A DNA stretch of 52,239 nucleotides. Source: Priapulus caudatus (lineage: Eukaryota > Priapulida > Priapulimorpha > Priapulimorphida > Priapulidae). The notes under the pieces were generated by a model, which was given only the letters and a program-made list of their open reading frames with translations, did not search any database and was not told the DNA's origin. The stretch covers positions 595,251 to 647,489 of the forward strand of contig NW_014577108.1 in NCBI RefSeq assembly GCF_000485595.1, given 5' to 3'. Below, piece after piece: positions 10,825-22,236 of the stretch (position 1 is the first letter of the stretch; each line of letters begins with the position of its first letter). A program made the position numbers and the translations under genes.

Positions 10825-12770
10825 TACATACCACTAACGTACCTAGTAACTACTCTACACTACACAAAATGGGTCGATATTCCTATAACTACCTACGAGT
10901 GCGACACTATATGCGGCGTACCTAGTAACTACCTACACTACACTAGGCGGTATGCGGAGGAGGCTACCTACACTACATTAACGTACCTCAGTAGCTACCC
11001 TACACTACACAAACGTACCTACAGGAACTACGGACACTACCCACTAACGTACCCTCAGCCCTACACTAACGCTAGCCCTCAGTAACCGACGTACCACTAC
11101 CACTAACCGATACCTTACTAACTACGTACACTACCAACTAACGCTACCTTGTGACTACATTACACGTACACTAACGTAACCTAGTAAACTACGTACACTA
11201 CACTAACGTACCTAGAACTACCTACACTACACTAACGTACCTAGTAACTACGCTACACTACACTAACGTACCTAGTAACCTACGTTTCACACTACACTAA
11301 CGTATCAGTAACTAACCTACACTACACTAAGACGTACGCTATAACTACGTACCACTTACACTAACTACCTAGTAACTACGCGGTACATTACCACTAACGT
11401 ACCTAGTAACTACCTAGCACTAACACTAACGTACCTCAGTTAACTACGCTACACTACACTAACGTAACCCTAGTAACTACCTACACTACACCTAATCGCT
11501 ACCTAGTAACTACGTTACACTACACCAACCGCCTACCTAGTAACTACGTTACACTTACACTAACGTACCTAGTAAACTACGTACACTACACTAACGTATC
11601 CCTAGTAACTACCTTACACTACACTAACTCAGCTAGTAAACTACACATCACCTACACTAACGTACCTAGTAACTACGTACACTACACTAACGTACCTAGT
11701 AACTACGTACACTACACTAACGTACCTAGTAAAAAACCCCTCACGTACATTACACTAACGACCTGTAACTACCTACACTACACAAACGTACCTAGTAACT
11801 ACGTACACTACACTAACGTACCTAGTAACTACGTACACTACACTAACGTACCTAGTAACTACGTACACTACACTAACGTACCTAGTAACTACCTACACTA
11901 CACTAACGCGACCTCAGGGTAACTACACACACTGTAACACTAACGTACCCTAGTAATACCTACACTACACTAACGTACCTAATAACTACATACACCTACA
12001 CTAAACCGCTACCTAGTAACTACGTACACTTACATAACCTAACCTAGTACACTACCTACACTTACAACTAACGTACCCTAAGTAAAACTACACACACTGA
12101 CACTCAACTACCTAGTAACTACGCTACTACCACTAAAAACACTAACCTACCTAGTAACTACCTACACTACACTACGTACCTAGTAACTACCTTACACTAC
12201 ACTAACTACTAGATAACTACGATCACACTACAGCTAACCTACTAAGTAAGCTACCACACTACACTAACGCTACCTAGGTAACTACTACACTACACTAAGC
12301 GACCCTAGTAACCACGTACACTACACTAACGTACCTAGTAACTACGTACACTACACTAACGTACCTAGTAACTACCTACACTACACTAACGTACCTAGTA
12401 ACTACGTACACTACACTAACGTACCTAGTAACTACGTTCACACTTACACTAAACGTGACCTAGTAACTACGCTACACTTACGCATTAACTAACCTAGCTA
12501 ACTACCTACGACTACCACTATACGTACCTAAGTAACTACGACTACTACACTAACGTACCTAGCTAACTACCTACACTACACTACCGTTTCCTAGTAACTA
12601 CCTACTACTGACACTAACGTACAACCTAGTATACACGTCACACTACACTAACATACCTAGCTAACACCGCTACACTAACACTAACGTCACCTAGTAAGCT
12701 ACGCCTACTACTAAACTAGACGTACCTAGTAACTACGTACACTACACTCTACACGCCGTACCTCAGCTAA
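10825..12770. repeat. Satellite array B, 30-bp unit, about 65 copies
   Basis: The 24-bp array passes abruptly at about 10.82 kb into a tandem array of 30-bp units with the core CTAGTAACTACGTACACT followed by ACACTAACGTAC. Clean runs of consecutive identical units are seen at 11665-11730, 11800-11890 and 12310-12430, between noisy units with single-base insertions. About 1.95 kb gives roughly 65 copies. The shared words CTACACTA and CTAG suggest a common origin with array A. Confidence 0.95.
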
Positions 12771-14450
12771 CCTACCTAGGTGAAACTGACTTTTCACACA
12801 CACCGTACGGAATCCATAGACCTAAGTGAACCTAATACCCACTACACATACACGTCGAGAAAGCTTACCTCATAGAATGTAATCCATACACCACCACTCG
12901 ACTCACCATACACTATGAAAGCAGTCCACTTCACACATCACGCTGATACCTCTACTGACGTACTATCTATCTCTAAATGACGCTCATCCTACACAGTACA
13001 GCTCCGTAGTTCACACTACTATACATATATGAACCTTCACACACGCCCGTCCATAGAATCACCGTTCATCAACATACAGTGACACTAGTTCACTGAGAAT
13101 CAACCACTTACCACACACGCGCTACTATAACTACGCTACTGAGCTTTTACTTACTAGATAACCTTCACACCACTGAGCGCGTTTTGAGGTTTCATAGACT
13201 AACTGCACTCATTCTCATACCACAACTGCAACGTTCACGTACCTCAGTAATGACCTTCACACTCCCCATCACACGTCACGACTCACAATACGTACGAATC
13301 CCTCCAGTACTACCACCAGTACCACCGTTACACACTAAGTCTGTATCCATAGTAATCACCCTATACACACGATCCACGTACTCTACTAACTACTAGCGTA
13401 ATCACCTTCACACACGAGTCCATAGACACTATTATAACGTACCCGCTTTTCCAACACCAACTAGACAGCGCTAGTTCATAGAATGACCTAATCTCTACCA
13501 TACACCTACACATCTGCGTCGCTAGTTCACGTACCTAGCAAGATTACCACTACGTCTACCACCACGCGTTCCACTTAGAACATGCTACACTTCCCACACA
13601 CGCGTAGGTTACTCAAACTAGCGGAACACACTTTCACACATCTAGCCAGCTAACGTACCTCCATAAGAGTAATACGAACCCCTTACCACACCATCGCGAC
13701 ACCACGTACCTCCAGTACCACTTAGAATCACCTTCACACACGTGTTTATAGAAGTACCTTCAACCAACCACATCACAGCATGTTCCACTAACGTACCTAG
13801 TATATCTCAGTAAATCACATTACTTATCCCTACACCTAAGCGCTATCCATAGAATCACCTTCACCCCCATTACGCCGAGCTCAAAGACCTTAAAGAACAC
13901 TATCCCTACTCAACACGACAGCGCGTGAGATCTACAACTACTTACAGCCAACACACTCTCACACAACGCGTTTATTATCTGTAAGTAATGCATCACGTCA
14001 CTATCCACACTACACGTTTTATAGCTAAATGACAGTTTTACCCTACACAAGCGTCAACTCACCGCATATGACAACATCATACCCACTTCAACAATACCGC
14101 GGCGTAGTCCATAGACCTAGTAACATTACACCCTTCTAACCAACCTGCTGTTACTAATGACATCGCTACTCCTTCAACTACAACACATTCACGAGAAATC
14201 TACCCTTCCTACACATCACAACATATCCCAATATAGCGCTAATTGACACAAGTTAGACTACCTACACTACGTAGCGTACACGTATCTGAGTATAATAATC
14301 TACATGGCTTACCAACCTACCAGCTGAATTCATCACTACCATGACCAAATGCACCTAATCGCGCGTTTCAACACTAAGCAATGGACCTTAATCACACGCG
14401 TAATGTCCATTTTCCCAGTTTCACCTGATCAACACTCGTACGTTACACTA
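12771..14450. repeat. Degenerate satellite zone C
   Basis: A decayed repeat zone in which words such as CCATAGAATCACCTTCACAC, CACACGCGT and CACGTACCTAGTA recur many times at irregular spacing (for example near 13030-13075, 13400-13425, 13725-13750 and 13850-13865). The unit appears to be about 25-40 bp, but indels prevent a firm period. It looks like an older satellite mixed with pieces of array B. Open frames such as 13184-13396 are repeat translations. Confidence 0.7.
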
Positions 14451-14540
14451 CACAAACGTACCTAGTAACTACCTACACTACATAACGTTAACTATACCTA
14501 CCTAACACGTACATACACTTACCACGTACACGGCCTCGAG
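14438..14540. repeat. Isolated copies of satellite B
   Basis: A short patch with the words CACTACACAAACGTACCTAG and TAACTACCTACACTAC, matching the 30-bp satellite unit, immediately before the AHCY exon remnant. Confidence 0.7.
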
Positions 14541-14564
14541 TACACGTACCTATATATCCTACGC

Positions 14565-14654
14565 TACTAAGCTGGAAACAGACTCTGCCGTGAACCTCGG
14601 CTGTGCGATGGGCCATCCCAGCTTTTGTGATGAGCAACTCGTTCAGCAAACCAG
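14565..14654 (+). pseudogene. AHCY: Exon of S-adenosylhomocysteine hydrolase, frame broken
   Basis: Positions 14590-14625 translate to VNLGCAMGHPSF, an almost invariant stretch near the C-terminus of adenosylhomocysteinase, which splits S-adenosylhomocysteine into adenosine and homocysteine. Continuing needs a +1 shift: skipping one T near 14626 gives VMSNSF, also the family sequence. A second skipped base near 14646 would give TNQ directly before a strong donor (CAG then GTAAGA at 14655), as expected of the family. Upstream, AGACTC at 14579-14584 fits the Arg-Leu of the usual EGRL but is also disrupted, and no good acceptor is visible. The rest of the enzyme, including the NAD-binding domain, is not seen nearby. 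It is either a decayed exon or a real exon damaged by insertion errors like those in the flanking satellites. Confidence 0.75.
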
Positions 14655-15354
14655 GTAAGAACGTAGCCAGAGTTCAGCGTAGAAAAGTAGAGATTTTCGA
14701 GAGCATGTCTGATGTGGGGTACGGCCCTGTCACCGTCCAAAATGCAAGTCTAGAATGAAATCTTTTAGTAATCAATTAGCGTCTAATATATGTTTCATTA
14801 ACAGCCATTTATAACACATTTAGGGATCTATATTAATTGTTGTGTAATGATGGATGCGTCGGTGTAGTGTTAATTGTCGCTATTCCTTAGTACCTAGTAA
14901 GCCTACCAGCTTAACCTGCTAGCACACTCAAAGACTCTGAGCGTAGTATGAAACGTACGCTGAGCGACACACACAACACTGATATAGTTACAAACCCTCG
15001 GAAGCTAAGTACTATCCCAGCACGCACTCCCTTACAGACAATACAGGGTAGGCATTTCACGTATCCTAAAGCTAAAAGCCTAACTTCGCTCTACACCCTA
15101 CTATCTAAGATCGGACCCCTGACCTTCGTAATCTATACGATTCTCCATCGTAGTTCATATCTACAACAACACTTTCACACTTATCTCACATCTAACTCTA
15201 CACTACACTTATTACATAGTCTACACTTATTCTCTAGTTTTAACTAGTCTGCTGCACCTGTGTTACTACGACAGTCTAAGGCCTTGAATAACTAATCGCT
15301 TTACTGACAGAATGTACATCACACTATAACCTTTCTTTTGTCTTGTAGCTGAGT
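14655..15354. other. Non-coding, possible AHCY intron
   Basis: Nothing firm. An acceptor-like tract (CTTTCTTTTGTCTTGTAG) ends at 15348, but the sequence after it runs into stop codons and satellite B, not into the next expected part of the enzyme. The open frame 14948-15247 has no recognisable domain. Confidence 0.4.
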
Positions 15355-15550
15355 AACTAACCCGCTACCACTACACTAACGTACCTAGATGTAAACAGGA
15401 CTACGAGCTGTACAGCAGCGTTAGACCTACTAACTAGCTCACATACACTAACGACCTAGTAACTACATACCACTACACTAACGTACCTAGTAACTACCTA
15501 CACTACATTAACGTACCTAGTACTACACACACGAAGTAACTACGTACACT
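15355..15550. repeat. Further satellite B copies
   Basis: About six imperfect 30-bp units (CACTAACGTACCTAGTAACTA and variants) between the AHCY remnant and non-repetitive sequence. Confidence 0.8.
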
Positions 15551-16710
15551 CACGATCCATACACGTCTGGATGTACGTCCAGCCACGTTGATCAGAACTA
15601 CTGCATAAACTTCTGACACACCTAACCGACATATCGCTCACCTCTGGCGCCAGATAGGCCGCCAAGCCCCTATCAATATTTCTACTGCGGTGACACCATG
15701 TCACATCCTCACGTGCCGAAGTCGCGCAGGCTCTTGCTACGCTCACAAGCGCACGGCGGTATCTCTGCCAGACGTGACTCACAAGGCCGCCAATGAGGAC
15801 GTGGAAACCAGTAAATTCGATTTCAAGTGATCACGCATGTATATTCTAAAAAAGGTCCCTGTCGCTCATTGCGCCGACGAGTAAAGACTCATACTTACAC
15901 ATGCACCTCTTCACAATGCGCGCCACAATGTTTGCAGTATACAATAATTTTTCTGATAGTGTGACACTTAAAAATACTTCGTTCGTTACTTAGTCGAACG
16001 TCTCACGAGACAATGGCGTCTTAACTGCAATGCCACAGGAGCAATAACCCCTAGAACTGCGGCGTTATTATCCTTTTTAATCATATTGTGGCGAGCTAAC
16101 TCAATCTAAAAGAATACACCACCTAAAATTAAGCATGATAGCACTGCCCTAAAAATATCTGGAGAAAAACTATTGTGCACTTCATGGTTCTATGCCTGAT
16201 AGCGCAAGGCTAGGTACATTCACCGATCTCACGCTTGCCTTCAGTCTTAGATCTAGGCAACCTATGCAAGGGAGTAAATCTTTACCGATGCATTAGATAT
16301 CTGTAATTAGGAGGCAATCCACACTCGACTATACAAATAGATGTCTTTGTGATATGTATATAAGAAATATTTTGCGACCCCTCAAAAGGTGTCTGATACA
16401 GATGCTGGTGTCCTTTTTAACCAGCCGCTAAGAAGCAAGACGCCTATAAGCCAGGCATTACTTTCCCAGTATTCATGTCCAAAGCTGACCAACACGACTG
16501 AATAAACCCGCAGCAACAGGAGTACCGAACTAATAGCAGCAGGCTTACTAGAACGCTCTCATACTCTGTCTCACAGCGCAGACGAGGCTTAGGCTCACCA
16601 CGCTCTTAGGCTCCTCACAAGAAACTCTACGAAATTACTCCGACACAAATCGAAATGAATCATAACATGCACTTGTTCATGTAATACACATCTTATAACA
16701 GCTACTCACT
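15551..16710. other. Unassigned non-coding sequence
   Basis: No gene supported. The minus-strand frame at 15540-15782 (Arg/Ala/Cys-rich) has no family I recognise. Confidence 0.4.
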
Positions 16711-18900
16711 CAACGACATCCTATCCTGGAGAGACCACTACAAACGAACACAACACACACGACACACACACACAACATGCTAGACTGAAATGCCAGCTAC
16801 CACACTCACACACATGCCCACTCAGCAGAACAAATCTTGCGCATATAAAACCTTCACACAAAACATTACAACATAACTATTCTATCACGCTGCGTACACC
16901 ATTCGACAGTCATATCTTTTAGTCACGTACTTCTGGCTTCGTACCACCACACACGGAAATAACAACTTCTCTGCAGCATCTCCAAGCTGTCTCATTTTAC
17001 ACGATCTTCAGTTTTAATCACACAGACCTGAACAAACAGCCAATGTAAACCACCCATAATACACAATACACTGCACAACACCATACTATACAGCCACTAC
17101 AGAGACTGCGACAAAATTGCTAGTTCAACATACAACACAAAACATCACAGGCATCAACACAATCTAATCTACACCACCATTTGACCAACATCAACCAACA
17201 CATTATTCTAGCATCCTCTGCAAATATTGTGAAACCTGTGAGATCTAATAGACCTACTGCAATGACACCACCCTTGTCCACTGTAGGACACCAGTTGTCA
17301 TCAATATGCGTGGTTAAGAAGGCAATAGTATCTCTATTACAAACTGCTTCAGCAGTAAACCTCGACCAAACTAGCTTTCGCGACACTTCAGATGACACTT
17401 ATAACCAACTTACTATTACAACATCACACACCATCACACTTATTAAACGTCAATTAGCATCTCACTTGATAGACACTATACAGCATTACATCTGTAAAAT
17501 GAGCTCGACTATAGCGCTACACTCCTCAACTAACAACCACAAAATCTTGTACTAATTATGAACGCCGTGTTTTAATATGTACAGCCAAAGGTTACACGGC
17601 TCGTCTGTTACGGTTTCAATTGCGAGATATTTACTTTCTGTTCACGACACTATTTATTCCGACTAGAATTTTTCTGTACGCCCACAACTGTCTAGGCCAC
17701 ACTCGATCCACATCGTCAGCTGCCTGCACATCAGAGACTTCCGTTGTTCAGGCTCTCACTGAGCATGCCGAGACAGAAATGACAACGCCCGAACATGAAA
17801 TTTCATCTACATAATGCTACAATCTGTATCACACTCTCCCAAGTCTTTATGTCCCCATTGTTATGAAAACATTGAACAAACTCATACATTCCCCATCACA
17901 ACATATAAGATCTCATAAACTCTACACCGAACTCTTCAGCCAGATCACTCAATGTGAACTTCAAGCACATCGTACTACCCTTCTAATGCGTACCAGGTAG
18001 TACTGGGCGGCTTCCTCCTCGCTGAAGGGAAAATTAGCACACAATGTAGCAAACACACAAGCAACCAACCCACACACATTACACACACGGTAATGGCAAG
18101 TTATGCCGGGCAAAACGAGCACTATGGGATAGGATGGCACAGCAACCTATCAAATAACGGAAAAGTGAGACCCCACATCACACTGACCTCAAGTAAACGC
18201 CCAGCATAGCCAAATCTAACATGAGCGCAGCAACAGCATCGGCTAATCTATACCTTGAAGTCTGCATCTCAGAAGTAGCATTTATCACCAATGCAAACGT
18301 CTCGTCAGCTTATGACACAACACGACACACAGTCGACGCCACTCTGCCTCTTACACATCACAGCTCACGTACCAAATACAGACAACGCCTGACACGACCA
18401 AAATAACCCCCCCCCCCACACACACACATCATACACATAACACCACACACACAGCGTGACACACACACATACAATACACACACACCACAGCCAACTTACC
18501 TCAAACCCATACAGAGACACCTAGTCATCAACAATGAACCAATAAGCTACTAGCCTCCTGACACTTCCATACCACAAGACCGGCCACTTACCTCACCATT
18601 CTCTATAACGTACAACTGAGCATACTACATACGGACAATCCACTCTCCCTCTCTGTACACAAACACACTCTCTGAATACACCAACCATCACGAACAGCAC
18701 AGTACGAGCGACACCATGAAAACACGCCGCGCGCAACACGCACAACACACACCAGCACACACAACATCAGCCACACAATTAGAGAACAATACTCTCACCA
18801 TACAGGCCGCGCGCACACACAGTAACGACCTGATACAACCGAGGTCTACCACAATGCCCAGCACGCAACACTCATACACACACACACACACACCTACCTA
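16711..18900. other. A/C-rich degenerate region
   Basis: The plus strand is strongly enriched in A and C with many ACACAC and CACAAC words (notably 16740-16810, 18050-18080, 18405-18490 and 18860-18895) and a C run at about 18408-18417. It contains the reverse-transcriptase remnant described separately. Open frames elsewhere in it are low in complexity and unrecognised. Confidence 0.5.
17120..17420 (-). pseudogene. Decayed LINE reverse-transcriptase fragment
   Basis: The minus-strand frame contains TIAFLTTHIDDNW, then VDKGGVIAVGLLDLTGF. This has the order and spacing of the non-LTR reverse transcriptase region before and across motif A, where families such as CR1/L2 and Jockey read like 'T.L.H..D.W...DKG..V...LDLS.AFD'. 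The first Asp of motif A (LLDL) is kept, but the following AFD is not. No YADD motif or endonuclease domain is seen nearby. The fragment looks old and indel-ridden. The frame on the opposite strand (17181-17555) is its shadow. The call rests on motif recognition only. Confidence 0.4.
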
Positions 18901-20661
18901 TAGAAGCCCATACTGTGAAGAAATAAAGACAACATTTAGAATCATAACATAGAATCCCAAATCTTAAACCTCTATTGAATTTTCTCCGCATGAAATAACT
19001 AATCGAACGTGCGGAATTAATCGCATTCGGTTCGCTCATGTTTATGACTACATTTATAGTCGTGATAACGGATAGAAGGTATTCCATTTACGAGCAACAA
19101 AGAACCGGTGCTCGTTCCCCCATAGTCATTTAAATATATATCTTGGTAGATGTCAACAAATAAATTGCATAGTTCTATCTGAGGCATTTATTCCATACAT
19201 CTATGCAGTTGAATAGATGCGCTAGACAACAGTTTTAGACAGGTTTGCTGTCGTCTAGTTAACGATCCATCAAGTTTATGTGTCGTTCGCAGCATGACTA
19301 AGATCTCAAGTAGGCGATGTGGAAACCTGTCGTTAACTCGCTGTACTTCCATCTAAGATTACAAAACAACACGCCCAGACCGGTGGGTGCATACATGCCG
19401 TCGCCTAATATAAAATACACGTTTTCCGTCGCAAATTTAATTAGTAGAGTATTTTATCTGCGGTTGATTGGATGTATATACAGCTTTTTTAATTTATAAC
19501 CGTTTGAGCGAAATATTGCCACAAATTTTTTCCATGGGACACAATTTATGAGTATAGTCACATAAAAATCGTACAATATTCAATTAAATTGTAATAACAA
19601 TTAATAAAATTCATAAAATATTAAAACAGATAAATGTATTTGGGACAGATAGTCACATAAATACCAGTGTAAACAGAACGGATGTTTATGAACACGACTG
19701 TTAAGACACTTAGATCATGAAACCGATAACATTAAAATACTAATAATGACACGAGCTATATTTTATCTGTAGCTATGATGGATGTAAATTATGCATACTT
19801 TAAAAACAAAGGAATAATAGTTAGCTATTTATAAAGCAAATCATATGGGACGAAACAATTGATCAATGGCGACGGTGTCATGGTGTGATAATAGGTGCAT
19901 GGTTCTCTAATAATTCTCTAATGGTGCTAGTGCATGGTTATCTAATAGATGTATGGTAATCAGATATCCTGTCCTGTGACGTAATATTGCTCAACCGTAT
20001 AATGTTGAGACACACTATAAGGAAACGTTTCCAGCGGTGATATTATCACGGAAGATACTATCCAATCACATACTGTCGTATGAGATATCGTCTAAGACAC
20101 TGTTGTTTAAAGAAGATATCTGATTGTACGGTAATACAGCGCACCAGGGGACGAGCTGCAATGAAGGCCGATGTGACTGTAACGTGTGGCCAATACAGGA
20201 GACTTTCACTGTCTGTCTAAACGCGGGAGGTACTAAAGATGTAATGTCTCTACCGCTAATGTGTGAGGCGGCTGATTCTTCCCAGCAAGTGTGCAGTGTC
20301 GCTCTTTCAGAAGAAAGGTTATTGTGGTAAGATATCGTTACAGCAAAGAGTTCGAGTACAACCCGCACGAGACACGGTGGGTGTTTGATTCAAGTATAAT
20401 TAATAACATGGCTCACATGATCAAAACAGACCATGTTGAAATTTATGAAATTTAGTTTTCCCATTCTTACATTTTATGTATATGTTATGTTATGTTCTCG
20501 TACTTGTCGGTGTCCACTACACTGGATATAATGACAAGGTAGTGAGTGCCTTCAGGGATAAAAACAATTTGGCACTGAGGGTGGTCACAGCCAGAGTGTT
20601 TTGCGCCCTTAGTGGTTCTTTTACGTTTCCATCGGCCTTAGTATTACTGGAGACGGGCCGC
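18901..20661. other. AT-rich non-coding sequence
   Basis: No gene supported. It contains short repeats of the type ATGGT(T/A)ATCTAAT near 19895-19965. Small open frames (20066-20368 minus, 20124-20330 plus) are unrecognised. The end of this stretch (about 20500-20661) may be part of the SINE-like element interrupted by the TIR element at 20662. Confidence 0.4.
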
Positions 20662-20913
20662 TAAATTTTTTTTCCCACTTGAGTTCCGGACCCACCATAG
20701 ATAGTGTTTTGTAATAAATGGTTCTTATATATATGGTTAGATTGTAGTTAGTGTTAGGGTTCGATTACGTGTTAGGGTTAGGGTTAGGGTTAGGGTTAGG
20801 GTTAGGGTTAGGTGTAGTGGGTATTCATTTTACATTGTTGCTTCGAGGAAGTCGAGTGAATGGAGCGCGCTGATTGGCTGTGGTCCGGAACTCAAATGGG
20901 AAATTTTTTTTGC
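20662..20913. mobile_element. TIR element (MITE-like) carrying telomeric repeats
   Basis: The left end has TTTCCCACTTGAGTTCCGGA (20671-20690) and the right end its reverse complement with one mismatch (GGTCCGGAACTCAAATGGGAAA, split at 20882-20903). The inner 190 bp holds a TTAGGG tract. On both sides lies a near-identical direct repeat, AGACGGGCCGC (20651-20661) and AGACGGGCCCGC (20914-20925), consistent with a target-site duplication. It encodes no transposase, so it would be non-autonomous. It appears to sit inside a SINE-like repeat, because the right flank continues as that repeat. Confidence 0.65.
20772..20812. repeat. Interstitial telomeric tract (TTAGGG)n
   Basis: Six full TTAGGG units plus TTAGG, preceded by scattered single TTAGGGT units at about 20753. 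TTAGGG is the telomere repeat of vertebrates and of most lophotrochozoans, and not the TTAGG of insects. The tract lies inside a TIR element, so it was probably moved there with it. Confidence 0.95.
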
Positions 20914-21112
20914 AGACGGGCCCGCCATTTTACGTGGTCATCCGAGCCACGGGAGATTCACAGTCTCCAATGTTGAGAGCCAGGTTTTTTACACCTTGAA
21001 AAAATTCAGTGCCGCGGCCGGGGGTTTAGAACTCACCGCCTTCGGAGTGAGAGGGAGGCAGTAGTGGACTAACCACTTGCTCACACAGGCTCTCTGAATA
21101 CTGGACTGTCTA
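20914..21112 (-). mobile_element. tRNA-derived SINE, copy A
   Basis: Read on the minus strand, the head has a box A-like TGAGCAAGTGG (21083-21073) and a box B-like GTTCTAAACC (21032-21023), about 50 bases apart, as in a tRNA-type Pol III promoter. Behind it comes a body shared with copy B at 22237-22452: GCCGCGGC, then TTTTCAAGGTGTAAAAA, then CTCAACATTGGAGACTGTGA and CGGATGACCACGTA. It encodes no protein and would depend on a LINE for movement. The shared body resembles the conserved central domains of some invertebrate SINE superfamilies; I cannot name the family. Confidence 0.65.
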
Positions 21113-21302
21113 CTGGACTGTTGAATCAGTGCTCTAAATGATGAGAAATTCATGTGTATGAATATACTGCTATATTAATGAACGATCCCTCTAGTGAAAA
21201 CGGGTACTGATTCTGTTAGAACATATAAACTTTTCTTGTTTAGGCTAAAGCATACCAACGAAAAGAAGTTTGACTGGTATTGTAATAATATATATAATAA
21301 TA

Positions 21303-21742
21303 TCAGATAATCCTGGTAACTAACAATACACTTTCAACAATACAGTGTGTATTGTTGAACACCTTCTAACAACACACTGTGTATTGTAGTAGGTATATAC
21401 CTAACAACTGTGTATTTAGATTCAATTTCATTTTCAATAAATTCAATAAAATCAATCAAATAATTTTAATAAATTCATTTAAATAAATGTCAAGTTCAAG
21501 TGTACAACTCAAAAAATAAACTAAATAAAAAGAAAAGAAAAAAAGTGTATTGTTAGAAGGTGTTCAACAATAAACAGTGTATTGTTGAAAGCTCATAGGT
21601 ACCTACTACAGCACACAGTGTATTGTTAGAAGGTGTTCAACAATAGACAGTGTATTGTTGAAAGCTCGCTAACAATACACAGTGTATTGTCAAATGCCTA
21701 AACATACAACACACTGTGTATTGTTAGTTACCAGGATTATCT
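21303..21742. mobile_element. Foldback element, unit 1
   Basis: It begins AGATAATCCTGGTAACTAAC and ends with the exact reverse complement GTTAGTTACCAGGATTATCT. The inside is filled with quasi-palindromes of the type AACAATACACTGTGTATTGT at irregular spacing, plus an AT-rich centre. No open frame. AATAATAT on the left flank (about 21295-21302) matches the sequence right of unit 2, suggesting both units inserted or arose as one block. Confidence 0.75.
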
Positions 21743-22126
21743 GAGATAATCCTGGTAACTAACAATACACTTTCAACAATACAGTGTGTATTGTTGAACA
21801 CCTTCTAACAATACACTGTGTATTGTAGTAGGTACCTATGAGCTTTCAACAATACACTGTGTATTGTTGAACACCTTCTAACAATACACTGTGTATTGTA
21901 GTAGGTACCTAACAACTGTGTATTTAGATTCAATTTCATTTTCAATAAATTCATTTTCATAAATTATTGAAAGCGCATAGGTACCTACTACAACACACAG
22001 TGTATTGTTAGAAGGTGTTCAACCATAGACAGTGTATTGTTGAAAGCTCGCTAACAATACACAGTGTGTTGTCAAATGCCTAAACATACAACACACTGTG
22101 TATTGTTAGTTACCAGGATTATCTGA
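21743..22126. mobile_element. Foldback element, unit 2, head-to-tail with unit 1
   Basis: A second copy with the same terminal inverted repeats, sharing its border with unit 1 (…GGATTATCTGAGATAATCC…, 21734-21752). It carries the same AACAATACACTGTGTATTGT palindromes and the same AT-rich middle, shortened by about 55 bp. The two units together form a tandem dimer. Confidence 0.75.
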
Positions 22127-22236
22127 ATAATATATAAGTAATGGCCATCTTGGAATTTGTACTTGGCTGATTATTTGCAAAACATATTCAGTGAACATAT
22201 CCTTGCAAAATGTTATGTGAAAATGATTCAATATGT

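Noticed and set aside
7755-12770. CRISPR-like regular short repeats
   Set aside because: Units of 24 and 30 bp follow each other with no unique spacers, and there are no cas genes. The DNA is eukaryotic satellite.
15610-15680. AHCY N-terminus suggested by KL…DISL in one plus-strand frame
   Set aside because: Only six of twelve residues agree, a stop follows soon, and it lies downstream of the C-terminal exon, so the order is wrong.
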